From Flavobacteriales bacterium UBA1112 (lineage in GTDB: Bacteria > Bacteroidota > Bacteroidia > Flavobacteriales_D > Sanyastnellaceae), in NCBI GenBank assembly GCA_002313415.1, contig DCBH01000036.1:576-24612 (forward strand): a stretch of DNA of 24,037 bases. Reading direction: 5' to 3'. Below, piece by piece: positions 17,101 to 24,001 of this stretch (position 1 is its first letter; each line of letters begins with the position of its first letter). A model generated the notes under the pieces. It saw only the letters and a list, made by a program, of their open reading frames with translations. It searched no databases and was not told where the DNA came from. Made by a program: the position numbers and the translations under genes.

Positions 17101-17570
17101 GACTCGCCGCATGAGATGGTGAAGGTTTGGTCGCTGAGTTCCTTGCGCGTAATCACTTGTTCCGCCAAGGCTTCGGGGAAGGTAACAATGCACAATCCGT
17201 CACGACCGCCATTGATTTCGTTCAATACCTCTGCACGCATGGCAACGTTTGCGTTTTCGACACTCTCTTCCTCGGTGTAGGGTACGCGCGCAGAACGGGG
17301 ATAGAAAAGCACAGGTCTTCGGTCATCCAACACGGATTGTAAATCATTCATGAAGTAGGCGGCCTGTTCCTTGTCATCCAACACAAAAACGTGGTGGCGA
17401 GGGTTGACTCGCTCGTTCTCATCACTGAGGAATCCAGCAATGCTTAGAGCAATGCTAGAACCCACGGCACCGTGCATCTCCACTTTTGCGCCCTGTTCAG
17501 AAACGGCATCACGCAATGCCCCATTTCGGGGGTCGAGAATGTAAAACTGAAGAAGGTCCGCGGGCCGCAT
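14127..17570 (-). CDS. mfd: Transcription-repair coupling factor
   Basis: Removes RNA polymerase stalled at DNA damage and recruits UvrA. 1147 residues, full length. Order: UvrB-like N-terminal module (about 1-380, with the RGGIVDIFSY stretch at 187-196), the RNA polymerase-interacting domain starting at GDFVVHIDHGIG (446-457), a superfamily 2 translocase with Walker A GDVGFGKT (594-601), Walker B DEEQ (695-698), TATPIPRTLQ and the RGRVGR motif, and a C-terminal UvrA-binding TRCF domain. The start lies 12 bases after the fbp stop codon, and a TAACTTTG box overlapping that stop sits 7 bases before the ATG. The 3' end overlaps the convergent barrel gene by 56 bases; the last residues (SKQLPQAVPLAKN) form a tail that is unlikely to be conserved. 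Confidence 0.97.
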   Translation of the reverse strand: MRPADLLQFYILDPRNGALRDAVSEQGAKVEMHGAVGSSIALSIAGFLSDENERVNPRHHVFVLDDKEQAAYFMNDLQSVLDDRRPVLFYPRSARVPYTEEESVENANVAMRAEVLNEINGGRDGLCIVTFPEALAEQVITRKELSDQTFTISCGESYTMDFLDEVLLAYEFEKVDFVYEPGQYSMRGGIVDIFSYSFDHPYRIEFFGDDVDSIRKFDPSSQLSVAKMTRATVVPNVGNSRLHDAHEPFFSFLQTNAIFWMADAKRCGDGLDKAMERARAHYDRLSGEVSRTPPDELFLTGEALEGLLHPFTVVEFGGGTTWSDRAILKYDMSAQPAFNKQFDLIASNLKSNQQNGYVNVVVSGQATQLERLHDVFHDRLEDGEEPVPYKPIPMELSEGFVDKDLKILVYTDHQLFERYHRFRLKEGFRKNKEALTIKELMALEVGDFVVHIDHGIGEFSGLHKIEVNGKMQEAIRLSYRGGDVLYVSIHSLHRISKYSSKEGSQPKINKLGTNTWAKTKQKTKGRVKQIAYDLLQLYAKRKSAPGHAYPEDGYLQHALEASFMYEDTPDQNAATEAVREDMLKSTPMDRLVCGDVGFGKTEIAIRAAFRAACDGKQVAVLVPTTILSMQHHRSFTRRLREFPVNVEYINRFKTGKVLTETLKRVETGEVDILVGTHALVGKRVKFKDLGLLVIDEEQKFGVGVKDKLKTLKANVDTLTLTATPIPRTLQFSLMGARDLSIIQTPPPNRHPVDTILSGFNEEVIRDAIAYELSRGGQTYFVHNRVGNVQEVAGMIQRLVPDARIGIGHGQMEGKDLEDVMARFIDGAFDVLVATTIIESGIDISNANTILINEAHKFGLSDLHQLRGRVGRSNRKAFCYLLAPPLSALPTESRKRLQALEQFSDLGSGMQIAMRDLDIRGAGDLLGAEQSGFINDLGFDMYQRILAEAVKELKEEKFQDLMEIEQAESGQYVDETALETDLSLLIPDHYVSDIPERISLYRELDNLKNSEELQGFRNRLEDRFGPLLEETEELLRAIRLRWVAQFLGMEKLVLKSGKLIAAFVADEESAYFQSATFAHVLNYLKNHAKDASMYQRNGGLRMRIENVKTIRQALAIFEDIAGMSADEAAELTSAKSKQLPQAVPLAKN

Positions 17571-17577
17571 GAGGCGG

Positions 17578-17585
17578 CAAAGTTA
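17578..17585 (-). promoter_or_regulatory. Predicted mfd -7 box overlapping the fbp stop codon
   Basis: On the minus strand TAACTTTG is a perfect TAnnTTTG match, whose first three bases are the TAA stop of fbp. It ends 7 bases before the mfd ATG, as at aspS. No TTG is seen at the expected -33 distance, so read-through from fbp may also express mfd. Confidence 0.45.
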
Positions 17586-18638
17586 GTGGAGGTGTTCGCC
17601 GCCACTGGCAGCGGCCGGGTCATTCGCGACATATGCGTCCTCGGGGGCAAGTCTACATGCTTGTAGACCTTCTACAAGATGCCTTATCCCGACATAATAC
17701 GGGCTTCGATCGTGAAGGGATTCGGGGACTTTGTCCATGATTCGCCCACTGTCATCGACAGCTAGACCTCCTGCTTGTTCGGCAATCCAGGCAAGGGGAG
17801 CACATTCGTAAAGGAGGCGCAGTTTGCCTTGCGGTTTGTCTGTGGTGGAAGGGTACAGGTAGATTCCTCCGTGAATGAGGTTGCGGTGAAAGTCCGCGAC
17901 CAAAGATCCGATGTATCGTCCTCGAAAGCCTGCATCGACAGCTTCCCGACATCCATCAACAAAAGCTTGGGTAGCGCTGTTGCTTTTGGCCTTCACCGCA
18001 TCGTTGATGCTGTAGGTGTTTCCGCGATTCGGAAATGTCATCGCGGGATGGGAAAGGAAAAACTCCCCAACCGCTGGATCGAGGGTGAAGCCGTTCACTC
18101 CAGAGCCTGTGGTACATAAAAGCATTGTGCTTGAACCGTAGAGGATATATCCAGCGGCCACCTGTGCTGTGCCGGGTTGCAAAAAGTCCGCCTCCGAAAG
18201 AGGCTCGCCCATCGGTGTGATGCGCCTTACGATGCTAAAAATTGTGCCTATGCTGACGTTGACATCAATGTTGGACGACCCATCGAGTGGGTCAATCAGT
18301 ACAATGTACTTCCCGGTTCGACCTTCGCCACTCTCCCCACAAAGCACAAAGTCTTCGCGTTCCTCGGAGCCAATCCCGCACACGCTTTTTCCTGCAGACA
18401 GAATGCGCATGAACGTGTCGTCTGCAAAAACGTCCAGTTTCTGCTGTTGCTCGTTCTGAATGTTGGTGTTCCCTGAAGCTCCGAGAATCGATGTCAAGCC
18501 TGCACGGTTGACTTGCTGGTTCACGATTTTGGCTGCCACCCCAATGTCGGTAAGGAGCCGTGTAAGTTGGCCTGAAACAAACGGAAACTCCGCCTGTCGG
18601 TCCATGATGAATTCGCCAAATGTCTGGGCCTTGCTCAT
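17583..18638 (-). CDS. fbp: Fructose-1,6-bisphosphatase, class I
   Basis: Gluconeogenic phosphatase converting fructose-1,6-bisphosphate to fructose-6-phosphate. I start it at the ATG at 18638 (MSKAQTFGEFIMDRQ), which matches the usual class I N terminus; a GTG 30 bases upstream would add ten residues without family resemblance. From the ATG there are 351 residues, a normal length. Metal and substrate sites are present: SEE at 91-93 and the signature DPLDGSSN at 116-123, with NVSIGTIF after it. It lies between rsmA (83 bp upstream) and mfd (12 bp downstream) on the same strand; a TACTTTTG box 17 bases before the ATG suggests it has its own promoter. Confidence 0.96.
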   Translation of the reverse strand: MSKAQTFGEFIMDRQAEFPFVSGQLTRLLTDIGVAAKIVNQQVNRAGLTSILGASGNTNIQNEQQQKLDVFADDTFMRILSAGKSVCGIGSEEREDFVLCGESGEGRTGKYIVLIDPLDGSSNIDVNVSIGTIFSIVRRITPMGEPLSEADFLQPGTAQVAAGYILYGSSTMLLCTTGSGVNGFTLDPAVGEFFLSHPAMTFPNRGNTYSINDAVKAKSNSATQAFVDGCREAVDAGFRGRYIGSLVADFHRNLIHGGIYLYPSTTDKPQGKLRLLYECAPLAWIAEQAGGLAVDDSGRIMDKVPESLHDRSPYYVGIRHLVEGLQACRLAPEDAYVANDPAAASGGEHLH

Positions 18639-18655
18639 TTCAAGTGCCTTTGGTC

Positions 18656-18663
18656 CAAAAGTA
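18656..18663 (-). promoter_or_regulatory. Possible -7 box of fbp
   Basis: TACTTTTG on the minus strand is a perfect TAnnTTTG match, 17 bases before the preferred fbp start. It lies in the 83 bp gap after rsmA. No clear -33 TTG is present at the right spacing. Confidence 0.35.
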
Positions 18664-18721
18664 GTCACAACCGTCTTCCTTTGATGCCGCCGGGCGATGA
18701 CTTTCGGTTGATTTATGTGGC

Positions 18722-19504
18722 TCAGTGTTTGAGTGCAGATGCGAGTTCTTGAAAGTCGGCGACGCTCAGTTGTTCGGCACGCTGCCCTTGAAATCTCTCA
18801 GGGATGCGGATTGCATCAAACCCGCCACTCTTTAGGCTGTTTCGAAGGGTTTTTCGCCTTTGACCAAAGGCGACCTTCACCACCTTCTTGAAATGCTCGA
18901 AGGAAACATTGTACGGCAATTCGGTGACGTCGTTTCGGACCAAACGGATGACGCCACTTTTCACTTTGGGCGGGGGGGCAAAGGCTGACTCGTGCACCGT
19001 GAACAGGTACTCGATGTCGTAATAGGATTGAAGTAAGACGCTTAGGATGCCGTAGCTCTTTGAGCCGGGACCTTCCGCCACGCGCTCGGCGACCTCTTTT
19101 TGGAACATCCCCACGCATTCGGGCACACGGTCTCGCCAATCGATCACCCGAAACAAGATCTGGGAACTGATGTTGTAGGGAAAGTTGCCTGCCACGATGA
19201 AAGGAGAACCTTCGGGATACGCTTCATTGGGATCCCATTTCAGCAGGTCGACGCAAAACACCTTGTTCGTCTGAAGAAGTCCTTGGCTGTTTAAGTTAGC
19301 CACCGATTCCGCATCGACCTCTACAGCGCAAATGTTTAAATCTCCTCGGTTCAGAAGCGGACGGGTCAGAGCTCCTGTGCCAGGCCCCACTTCCAACACG
19401 TCGCAGCAACCTCGGTGTTTGGTGATGGATTCGGCGATGCGCCTGGCGGCATCAGGGTCTCGCAGGAAGTGTTGGCCGAGGTGTTTTTTGGCGCGGACGT
19501 ACAT
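18722..19504 (-). CDS. rsmA: 16S rRNA (adenine1518/1519-N6)-dimethyltransferase
   Basis: Dimethylates two adjacent adenines in helix 45 of 16S rRNA late in 30S assembly. 260 residues, normal for RsmA (KsgA). The N terminus YVRAKKHLGQHFLRD is the family signature; the SAM-binding motif is EVGPGTGALT (38-47), followed by VEVD (61-64) and the catalytic NFPYNIS (107-113), where NLPYNIS is more usual. The C-terminal helical part has FGQRRKTLRN. It is the last gene of the serS-lipoprotein-TPR-DUF4286-rsmA run, starting 28 bases after the DUF4286 stop; this order resembles one I recall from other Flavobacteriales. Confidence 0.97.
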   Translation of the reverse strand: MYVRAKKHLGQHFLRDPDAARRIAESITKHRGCCDVLEVGPGTGALTRPLLNRGDLNICAVEVDAESVANLNSQGLLQTNKVFCVDLLKWDPNEAYPEGSPFIVAGNFPYNISSQILFRVIDWRDRVPECVGMFQKEVAERVAEGPGSKSYGILSVLLQSYYDIEYLFTVHESAFAPPPKVKSGVIRLVRNDVTELPYNVSFEHFKKVVKVAFGQRRKTLRNSLKSGGFDAIRIPERFQGQRAEQLSVADFQELASALKH

Positions 19505-19532
19505 GGCTCACAAGGTCGGCATTTGGTTTGAA

Positions 19533-19874
19533 TCAATTCTGATTCGGATCCATGTCAGTCGTGGGATGACCTTCAGCGACGAGGGGAAGTAGGGTTCGGA
19601 ATGCCACAACCTTGTTCCCCCATTTTGCTTGATGTTCGGCTTGAAGGGCGGGAGCACATTCGCGTTGATACGCTTCAAAAGCCTCGGCGTCGTGGGCCAT
19701 GTATTGCACTGCGAAGGTGATGCCGCCCTCCGCCTCACCTTGTACATGACACAATCTGAAGTCTCTAAAGTGTCCTGTGGCCAAAACGTCAGGGATATGC
19801 TCTTCCATCATGTATTTGACCCAATCATTTGCGCATTCTTGGGTGACGCTGACAGTGACGTTGTAAAGGACCAT
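19533..19874 (-). CDS. DUF4286 family protein
   Basis: Small protein of 113 residues from the preferred ATG at 19874 (MVLYNVTVSV), the usual start of DUF4286; the open frame extends 24 codons upstream into the TPR gene, but that extension does not resemble the family. The conserved EEHIPDVLATGHF stretch is at about residues 24-36 and a second conserved part is GGITFAVQY. The pattern suggests a ferredoxin-like alpha/beta sandwich; no enzymatic residues stand out and there is no signal peptide, so it is probably cytoplasmic. Function is unknown. It lies 16 bases after the TPR gene stop and 28 bases before rsmA, so it is likely co-expressed with both. Confidence 0.88.
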   Translation of the reverse strand: MVLYNVTVSVTQECANDWVKYMMEEHIPDVLATGHFRDFRLCHVQGEAEGGITFAVQYMAHDAEAFEAYQRECAPALQAEHQAKWGNKVVAFRTLLPLVAEGHPTTDMDPNQN

Positions 19875-19890
19875 GCAAGGAAGATTTGTG

Positions 19891-21756
19891 TTATTCGATT
19901 TCATCCCCTCGCAGGGCTCGAAATCGCTTTCGCGCCTCCACGGCATTCAGTGATCCAGGAAATTCAAACAACAATTTCTCATAGAGTTCCTGCGCAGCGG
20001 TCAAGTCGCCAAGGCGGTTGTGACTTAAATCAGCAAGCATCCATAGGGCATCGTCCCCTGTGATGTCATCAAAGTGCAGGTCCACGACTTCGCGGTAAAG
20101 GATCATGGCGGTGTCGAGCAGATCTTGTTCCAAAAACATGTCCGCCGACATCATCAACATTTCATCTTCCAAAGCGTGGCCAGGGAACTCAGTAGCGATT
20201 GAGTCGAGGGTGGTTCGTGCCTCGTTGAATTTACGCTGCATGCGAAGCAAATCGGCACGGGCATACATTTCCATCGGCAGCGTGAGTGTGTCTAGGTTGA
20301 AGTTGTCCGAGATGAGGAGGCTGAGGTCGATGGCATCGTTCGAAATGAGCTTGGAGGTGGAGGCCTTTAAGGCATCAAGCTGGCTTTGCGCCCAGTTGAA
20401 ATCGCCACCGTAATAGCTCACTCTGGCGTTGCGGAATTTTGCTTCGTGGCCGAGTGGATCGTTTTTGAAATCGAGGACGACTTGTGAGAAAAGGAGAGAG
20501 GCATCCCAAATCAGACCCTCAAAGACGTAGATGTCGCCAAGCGTCAATTTGCATGCTGCCGCCACCCTTTCATTCAAATTGTTTTCGTTGAGTAAGCTTT
20601 CCAAAGCATTTATCCCCTCTCGTGATCGCTGCAGGTAAAATGCCAAAAGGTGAGCACGGTCTTTCACCATCATGGCTGTCTCAGAGCGCACCCCTAGGTC
20701 GCGCAGGCTGGCGGCGTATTCTTCGGCCAATGACGCCATGGCATCCAAGTCCGCAGGAACCGAGGAGGTCAAATCCTCAAAGCGGACCTGCAACACTTCA
20801 TTGCGAGCTGTGAAGTAATAAGGGTTGAGTGGTCCCTTTGAGGCCACGTAGCGATAGCAAGCTAGAGCGGTTTCGGTGTCTCCATTTGCCTGTGCAGTAT
20901 TGCCCAACTCCATCAACCGCACACCTTGCTCATCCAATCGAAGATCCAGAGCTTTTGCATGAACCACGGACGATGCAAAATCTCGAATTTGTGTGAAGTG
21001 CCAAACCAGCAATTCTGGAAAAACAGTGTTGTCTGGGTAGGTGTGGATGGCTCGAAGCAGAGAAATTCGAACCAACTCTCGGTTGTCTTCAATGGTGGTC
21101 AGTCTCAAATTGCGATTGAGGCTGTTTTGGACTGTACGGAGGTAGTTGGGCTTGGTGCTGAGCAAGTTCATGTACGCGTCGACCATTCCTTCAAAATCGC
21201 CGCGCATGCCCTGCAAATTGGCCAGCTCGTAGTCAAATCCCGTCGTGCCCATTTTTTCAGCACGCACATAGGTTGCCAATGCCAAGTCGAGCTCATCCAA
21301 CTTGATGAATGCGTTTGCCAGAGCCACAGCTGAGGGTCGTCCAGGTTGCAAATTGTCGAGCGCCTCTGTGAATGCGTTCAGCGCTTTCTCTCGAAGGTCA
21401 AAGTGGAGGTAGAGCGAGCCAAGGTCGACAAGTGCAGTTGAGCGCGAGTTTTTGTGGCGGCGTTTCAACCGTTCTTTGACCACTTTCTCTGCCGCATCGA
21501 AGTCATCGAGTGCGAGCAGTGTCGCATAGTACATTGTGTATACGGCGTTGGTCTTGTTTTTTCTCCAAATGCCTTCGAGATAGAGTTTGGCCTGCGGATA
21601 GCTACCCTCATTGTAGTAGAATTCAGCCAGCTCCAAATCCGTTTGACTTTGAGCGCACTCAGGTGTGCCCCAACACAGGGATGCCAAAAGCACCGATGCC
21701 ATCATTTGAGGCAGAGTTCTAGAGGCGAGCAAGGATTTGAGTTCAGAAACAATCAT
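19891..21756 (-). CDS. Secreted tetratricopeptide repeat protein
   Basis: 621 residues with an N-terminal signal-type sequence (hydrophobic MMASVLLASLCWG at 18-30, mature protein from about QTDLELAEFYYNEG), so it probably acts in the periplasm. Degenerate TPR units follow along the whole length, e.g. LAEFYYNEGSYPQAKLYLEGIW, LVDLGSLYLHFDLREKALNAF in pieces, and a last unit near the C terminus (AQELYEKLLFEFPGSLNAVEARKRF in pieces) resembling the YbgF/BamD-type pattern. Such proteins are usually scaffolds; the partner is unknown. The ATG at 21756 is used here, but the methionines at 18-19 could be the true start, which would give a more compact signal peptide. Gaps are 2 bases to the lipoprotein and 16 to DUF4286. 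Confidence 0.88.
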   Translation of the reverse strand: MIVSELKSLLASRTLPQMMASVLLASLCWGTPECAQSQTDLELAEFYYNEGSYPQAKLYLEGIWRKNKTNAVYTMYYATLLALDDFDAAEKVVKERLKRRHKNSRSTALVDLGSLYLHFDLREKALNAFTEALDNLQPGRPSAVALANAFIKLDELDLALATYVRAEKMGTTGFDYELANLQGMRGDFEGMVDAYMNLLSTKPNYLRTVQNSLNRNLRLTTIEDNRELVRISLLRAIHTYPDNTVFPELLVWHFTQIRDFASSVVHAKALDLRLDEQGVRLMELGNTAQANGDTETALACYRYVASKGPLNPYYFTARNEVLQVRFEDLTSSVPADLDAMASLAEEYAASLRDLGVRSETAMMVKDRAHLLAFYLQRSREGINALESLLNENNLNERVAAACKLTLGDIYVFEGLIWDASLLFSQVVLDFKNDPLGHEAKFRNARVSYYGGDFNWAQSQLDALKASTSKLISNDAIDLSLLISDNFNLDTLTLPMEMYARADLLRMQRKFNEARTTLDSIATEFPGHALEDEMLMMSADMFLEQDLLDTAMILYREVVDLHFDDITGDDALWMLADLSHNRLGDLTAAQELYEKLLFEFPGSLNAVEARKRFRALRGDEIE

Positions 21757-21758
21757 GT

Positions 21759-22352
21759 TTAGTTCTCGCTGGCGATGTTATGTGCCCACTCGGCTCGTTT
21801 CGTTTGAATGAGGCTGTCAATGGAAGCAAGTGTTTGAGCTTCGAGTTCAACGCCCAGCGAAAGAAGGCGTTCGGTTTCAGCCACCGCCATGCCCCACGTT
21901 TTTGCCGCGGTCAACTCTCGCTGCGCTTCTTTTGAAAAGTAAGCTTCATTCATGGGTGTTCCGTTGGCGTCTTCCTTCGCTCCGCTTCGAATTGCATGCA
22001 TGAGGCCGTTCAATTGAGTGAGGCACAGGGCTCCTTGTTCGCCCAAAGTGACCAGACGAGTTGGGCCATCCTTGAGGAAGCGCTTCACACGCGCCCAATC
22101 CCCAATGAGTTGGCCATCTTTCACAGTGTAAGTCAATGTTGAGTCTGCCACGAGCCAGTCCAAGTCACGGAAGCGAGTTGCCACGCGTTCGCGCACGGCG
22201 GCGACGCTGTCTACGTTCCATGTCTCAAGGACGGACATGCCCGCTTCCACATTGCGCTCTGCATTCATCAACGCATCGAGGTTGCTGTCGCCTGGTTGGC
22301 TGCAGCCCAATCCGAGGCTGACAACCAAGATGAAAAACACATATCTGGTCAT
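21759..22352 (-). CDS. Putative lipoprotein, unknown function
   Basis: 197 residues; I do not recognise a family. The N terminus MTRYVFFILVVSLGLGC is a lipoprotein signal with cysteine C17 (LGLGC, slightly atypical at the -3 position). The rest is mostly helical-looking and charged, with stretches such as SKEAQRELTAAKTWGMAVAE and a C-terminal SIDSLIQTKRAEWAHN. Only one further cysteine is present, in ALCLTQ. Its ATG overlaps the serS stop as ATGA, and its own stop lies 2 bases before the TPR gene start, so it is probably translationally coupled to both. This suggests a partner of the TPR protein in the envelope, but that is an inference. Confidence 0.82.
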   Translation of the reverse strand: MTRYVFFILVVSLGLGCSQPGDSNLDALMNAERNVEAGMSVLETWNVDSVAAVRERVATRFRDLDWLVADSTLTYTVKDGQLIGDWARVKRFLKDGPTRLVTLGEQGALCLTQLNGLMHAIRSGAKEDANGTPMNEAYFSKEAQRELTAAKTWGMAVAETERLLSLGVELEAQTLASIDSLIQTKRAEWAHNIASEN

Positions 22353-23623
22353 CCACCTATACGGTTAAACCCAACGTAGGGCACAAGGGCTTTCGGAATC
22401 ACCACCCCTTCGTGGTCTTGGTGATTTTCAAGCAACGCAGCTAGGATGCGGGGCAAAGCCAAAGCCGAACCGTTGAGTGTGTGAACAAGTTTATTCTTCC
22501 CATCGACGTCCTTGAAACGGCACTTTAAGCGATTGGCTTGAAACGTTTCAAAATTGGACACAGAGCTCACCTCCAACCACCTTTCTTGCGCTGCAGACCA
22601 CACTTCAAAATCGTAAGTCATAGCACTTGTGAATCCCATGTCGCCGCCACAGAGTCGGAGGATGCGGTAAGGCAATTCCAGGCCTGCAAGCAAGCCCTTG
22701 ACATGTTCGACCATGTTGTCCAACTTGGCATAGCTTTCGCTGGGATGTGTGATCTGTACGATTTCAACTTTGTCGAATTGATGTAGGCGATTCAGCCCTC
22801 GAACGTCTTTACCGTAACTGCCAGCTTCGCGACGGAAGCAAGGCGTATATCCGCACAATTTTTGGGGGAGGTCACTTTCGGTGAGTACGACATCACGGAA
22901 GATGTTTGTTAGGGGAACCTCAGCGGTTGGAATCATATAAAGGTCGTCCTCCTGCATGTGGTACATCTGACCCTCTTTGTCAGGGAGCTGTCCCGTACCG
23001 TAACCGGAGTCGGCATTCACCACGTGAGGTGGGATGTATTCGGTGTATCCTGCCTCTTCAGCTCGTTCGAGAAAAAAACGAATCAATCCACGTTGAAGTT
23101 TGGCACCGCGGCCCTTGTAAAAGGGAAAGCCCGCGCCTGTGACTTTGGCCCCCAGATCGAAGTCGATCAGGTCGAATTCCTTGGCGATGTCCCAGTGAGG
23201 TTTCGCGTGGCCGCCCGCCTCTTGTGGTTCATCACTGCGAAAGACCTCTACATTGTCCTCGGAAGACTTTCCGGCCTCCACGAGATCACACGGAGTGTTG
23301 GGCAATTGAACGAGGAGTTCATTGAGTTGATTTTCCGCGTCTTCCATGGCTTGTTTCAACGCGCTGGACTTGTCTTTGAAGCCAGAGGTTTGAATCTTCA
23401 TGGACTCCGCTTCATCCTTCTTGCCTTCGCGCATCAAAACCCCAATCTGACGCGAGAGGGAGTTGCTTTCTGCAAGCACTTGATCGAGTTCATTTTGGGT
23501 TGCGCGGCGCTGGGCATCGAGCTTGAGAATTTCGTCGATGGTGGTCGCTGATTCAACATGGCGCTTGGCCAAGGCGGAAATCACACGGTCACGTTCTTCA
23601 CGTAAGCATTGAAGGGTCAGCAT
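22349..23623 (-). CDS. serS: Serine--tRNA ligase
   Basis: Class II synthetase charging tRNA-Ser and, if the selenocysteine system exists, tRNA-Sec. 424 residues, the usual bacterial length. The N-terminal tRNA-binding coiled coil covers about 30-105. Substrate residues are present in TAEVPLTN (233-240), class II motif 2 is CFRREAGSYGKDVRG (262-276), and motif 3 is NGSALALPRILAALLEN near the C terminus. It appears to open the minus-strand run into the lipoprotein, TPR, DUF4286 and rsmA genes, overlapping the first by 4 bases (ATGA). It follows rpmA across an 81 bp gap containing a terminator, with a TATTTTTG box 19 bases before its ATG. Confidence 0.97.
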   Translation of the reverse strand: MLTLQCLREERDRVISALAKRHVESATTIDEILKLDAQRRATQNELDQVLAESNSLSRQIGVLMREGKKDEAESMKIQTSGFKDKSSALKQAMEDAENQLNELLVQLPNTPCDLVEAGKSSEDNVEVFRSDEPQEAGGHAKPHWDIAKEFDLIDFDLGAKVTGAGFPFYKGRGAKLQRGLIRFFLERAEEAGYTEYIPPHVVNADSGYGTGQLPDKEGQMYHMQEDDLYMIPTAEVPLTNIFRDVVLTESDLPQKLCGYTPCFRREAGSYGKDVRGLNRLHQFDKVEIVQITHPSESYAKLDNMVEHVKGLLAGLELPYRILRLCGGDMGFTSAMTYDFEVWSAAQERWLEVSSVSNFETFQANRLKCRFKDVDGKNKLVHTLNGSALALPRILAALLENHQDHEGVVIPKALVPYVGFNRIGG

Positions 23624-23640
23624 GTCAGGGTTCTGTGTTT

Positions 23641-23681
23641 TTCAAAAATAAGAACTCCCGACCTGTTGGGGCCGGGAGTTC
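23641..23681 (-). terminator. Intrinsic terminator after rpmA
   Basis: A perfect 9 bp stem, GAACTCCCG (23652-23660) with CGGGAGTTC (23673-23681), has a 12-base loop with possible further pairing. On the minus strand it runs into TTATTTTTG, as expected for an intrinsic terminator of rplU-rpmA. Its T-run includes TATTTTTG (23650-23643), a perfect match to the TAnnTTTG promoter box in front of serS. Confidence 0.8.
23643..23650 (-). promoter_or_regulatory. Possible serS -7 box inside the terminator T-run
   Basis: TATTTTTG on the minus strand fits TAnnTTTG and lies 19 bases before the serS ATG. A TTG at the expected -33 distance is missing, because the terminator stem occupies that region, so the match may be only the T-run. 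Confidence 0.25.
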
Positions 23682-23704
23682 ACAAGCTTTCAAGAGTTTT
23701 GCAA

Positions 23705-23968
23705 TCAAGCGTCTCCCGCGGGAATCACGGAGACAAACGAACGGTTGTTCGCCTTTTTGCGAAATTGGACTTGGCCGTCGGTCAGAGCAAACAAGGTGTG
23801 ATCCTTGCCCATTCCTACGTTCTCGCCTGGGTGGTGTTGGGTTCCGCGCTGACGGACGAGGATGTTTCCTGCAATGCATTGCTGACCGCCAAAGATTTTT
23901 ACACCCAATCGTTTGCTTTGGGACTCACGTCCGTTCTTGGAACTCGCTGCCGCTTTTTTATGTGCCAT
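23705..23968 (-). CDS. rpmA: 50S ribosomal protein L27
   Basis: 87 residues, complete. L27 lies near the peptidyl transferase centre. The start MAHKKAAASSKNGRESQSKRLGVK in pieces is characteristic, as are the FGGQQC, GNILVRQRGT and GMGKDHTLFA stretches. No N-terminal extension that needs cleavage, unlike in Firmicutes, is present. The basic composition and small size fit. It follows the rplU stop by 33 bases on the same strand and is followed by a hairpin terminator, so rplU-rpmA is a two-gene unit as in most bacteria. Confidence 0.97.
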   Translation of the reverse strand: MAHKKAAASSKNGRESQSKRLGVKIFGGQQCIAGNILVRQRGTQHHPGENVGMGKDHTLFALTDGQVQFRKKANNRSFVSVIPAGDA

Positions 23969-24001
23969 GGTATCGAGGGTTAAAGACCCTTGAGGTCTGC
24001 G

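Noticed and set aside
18639..18668. A GTG start for fbp giving ten more residues
   Set aside because: The ATG at 18638 fits the family N terminus, and the extension contains the predicted TACTTTTG box.
19875..19946. Upstream extension of the DUF4286 gene into the TPR gene
   Set aside because: The family starts at MVLYNVTV; the extra 24 residues look like a shifted translation of the TPR gene end.
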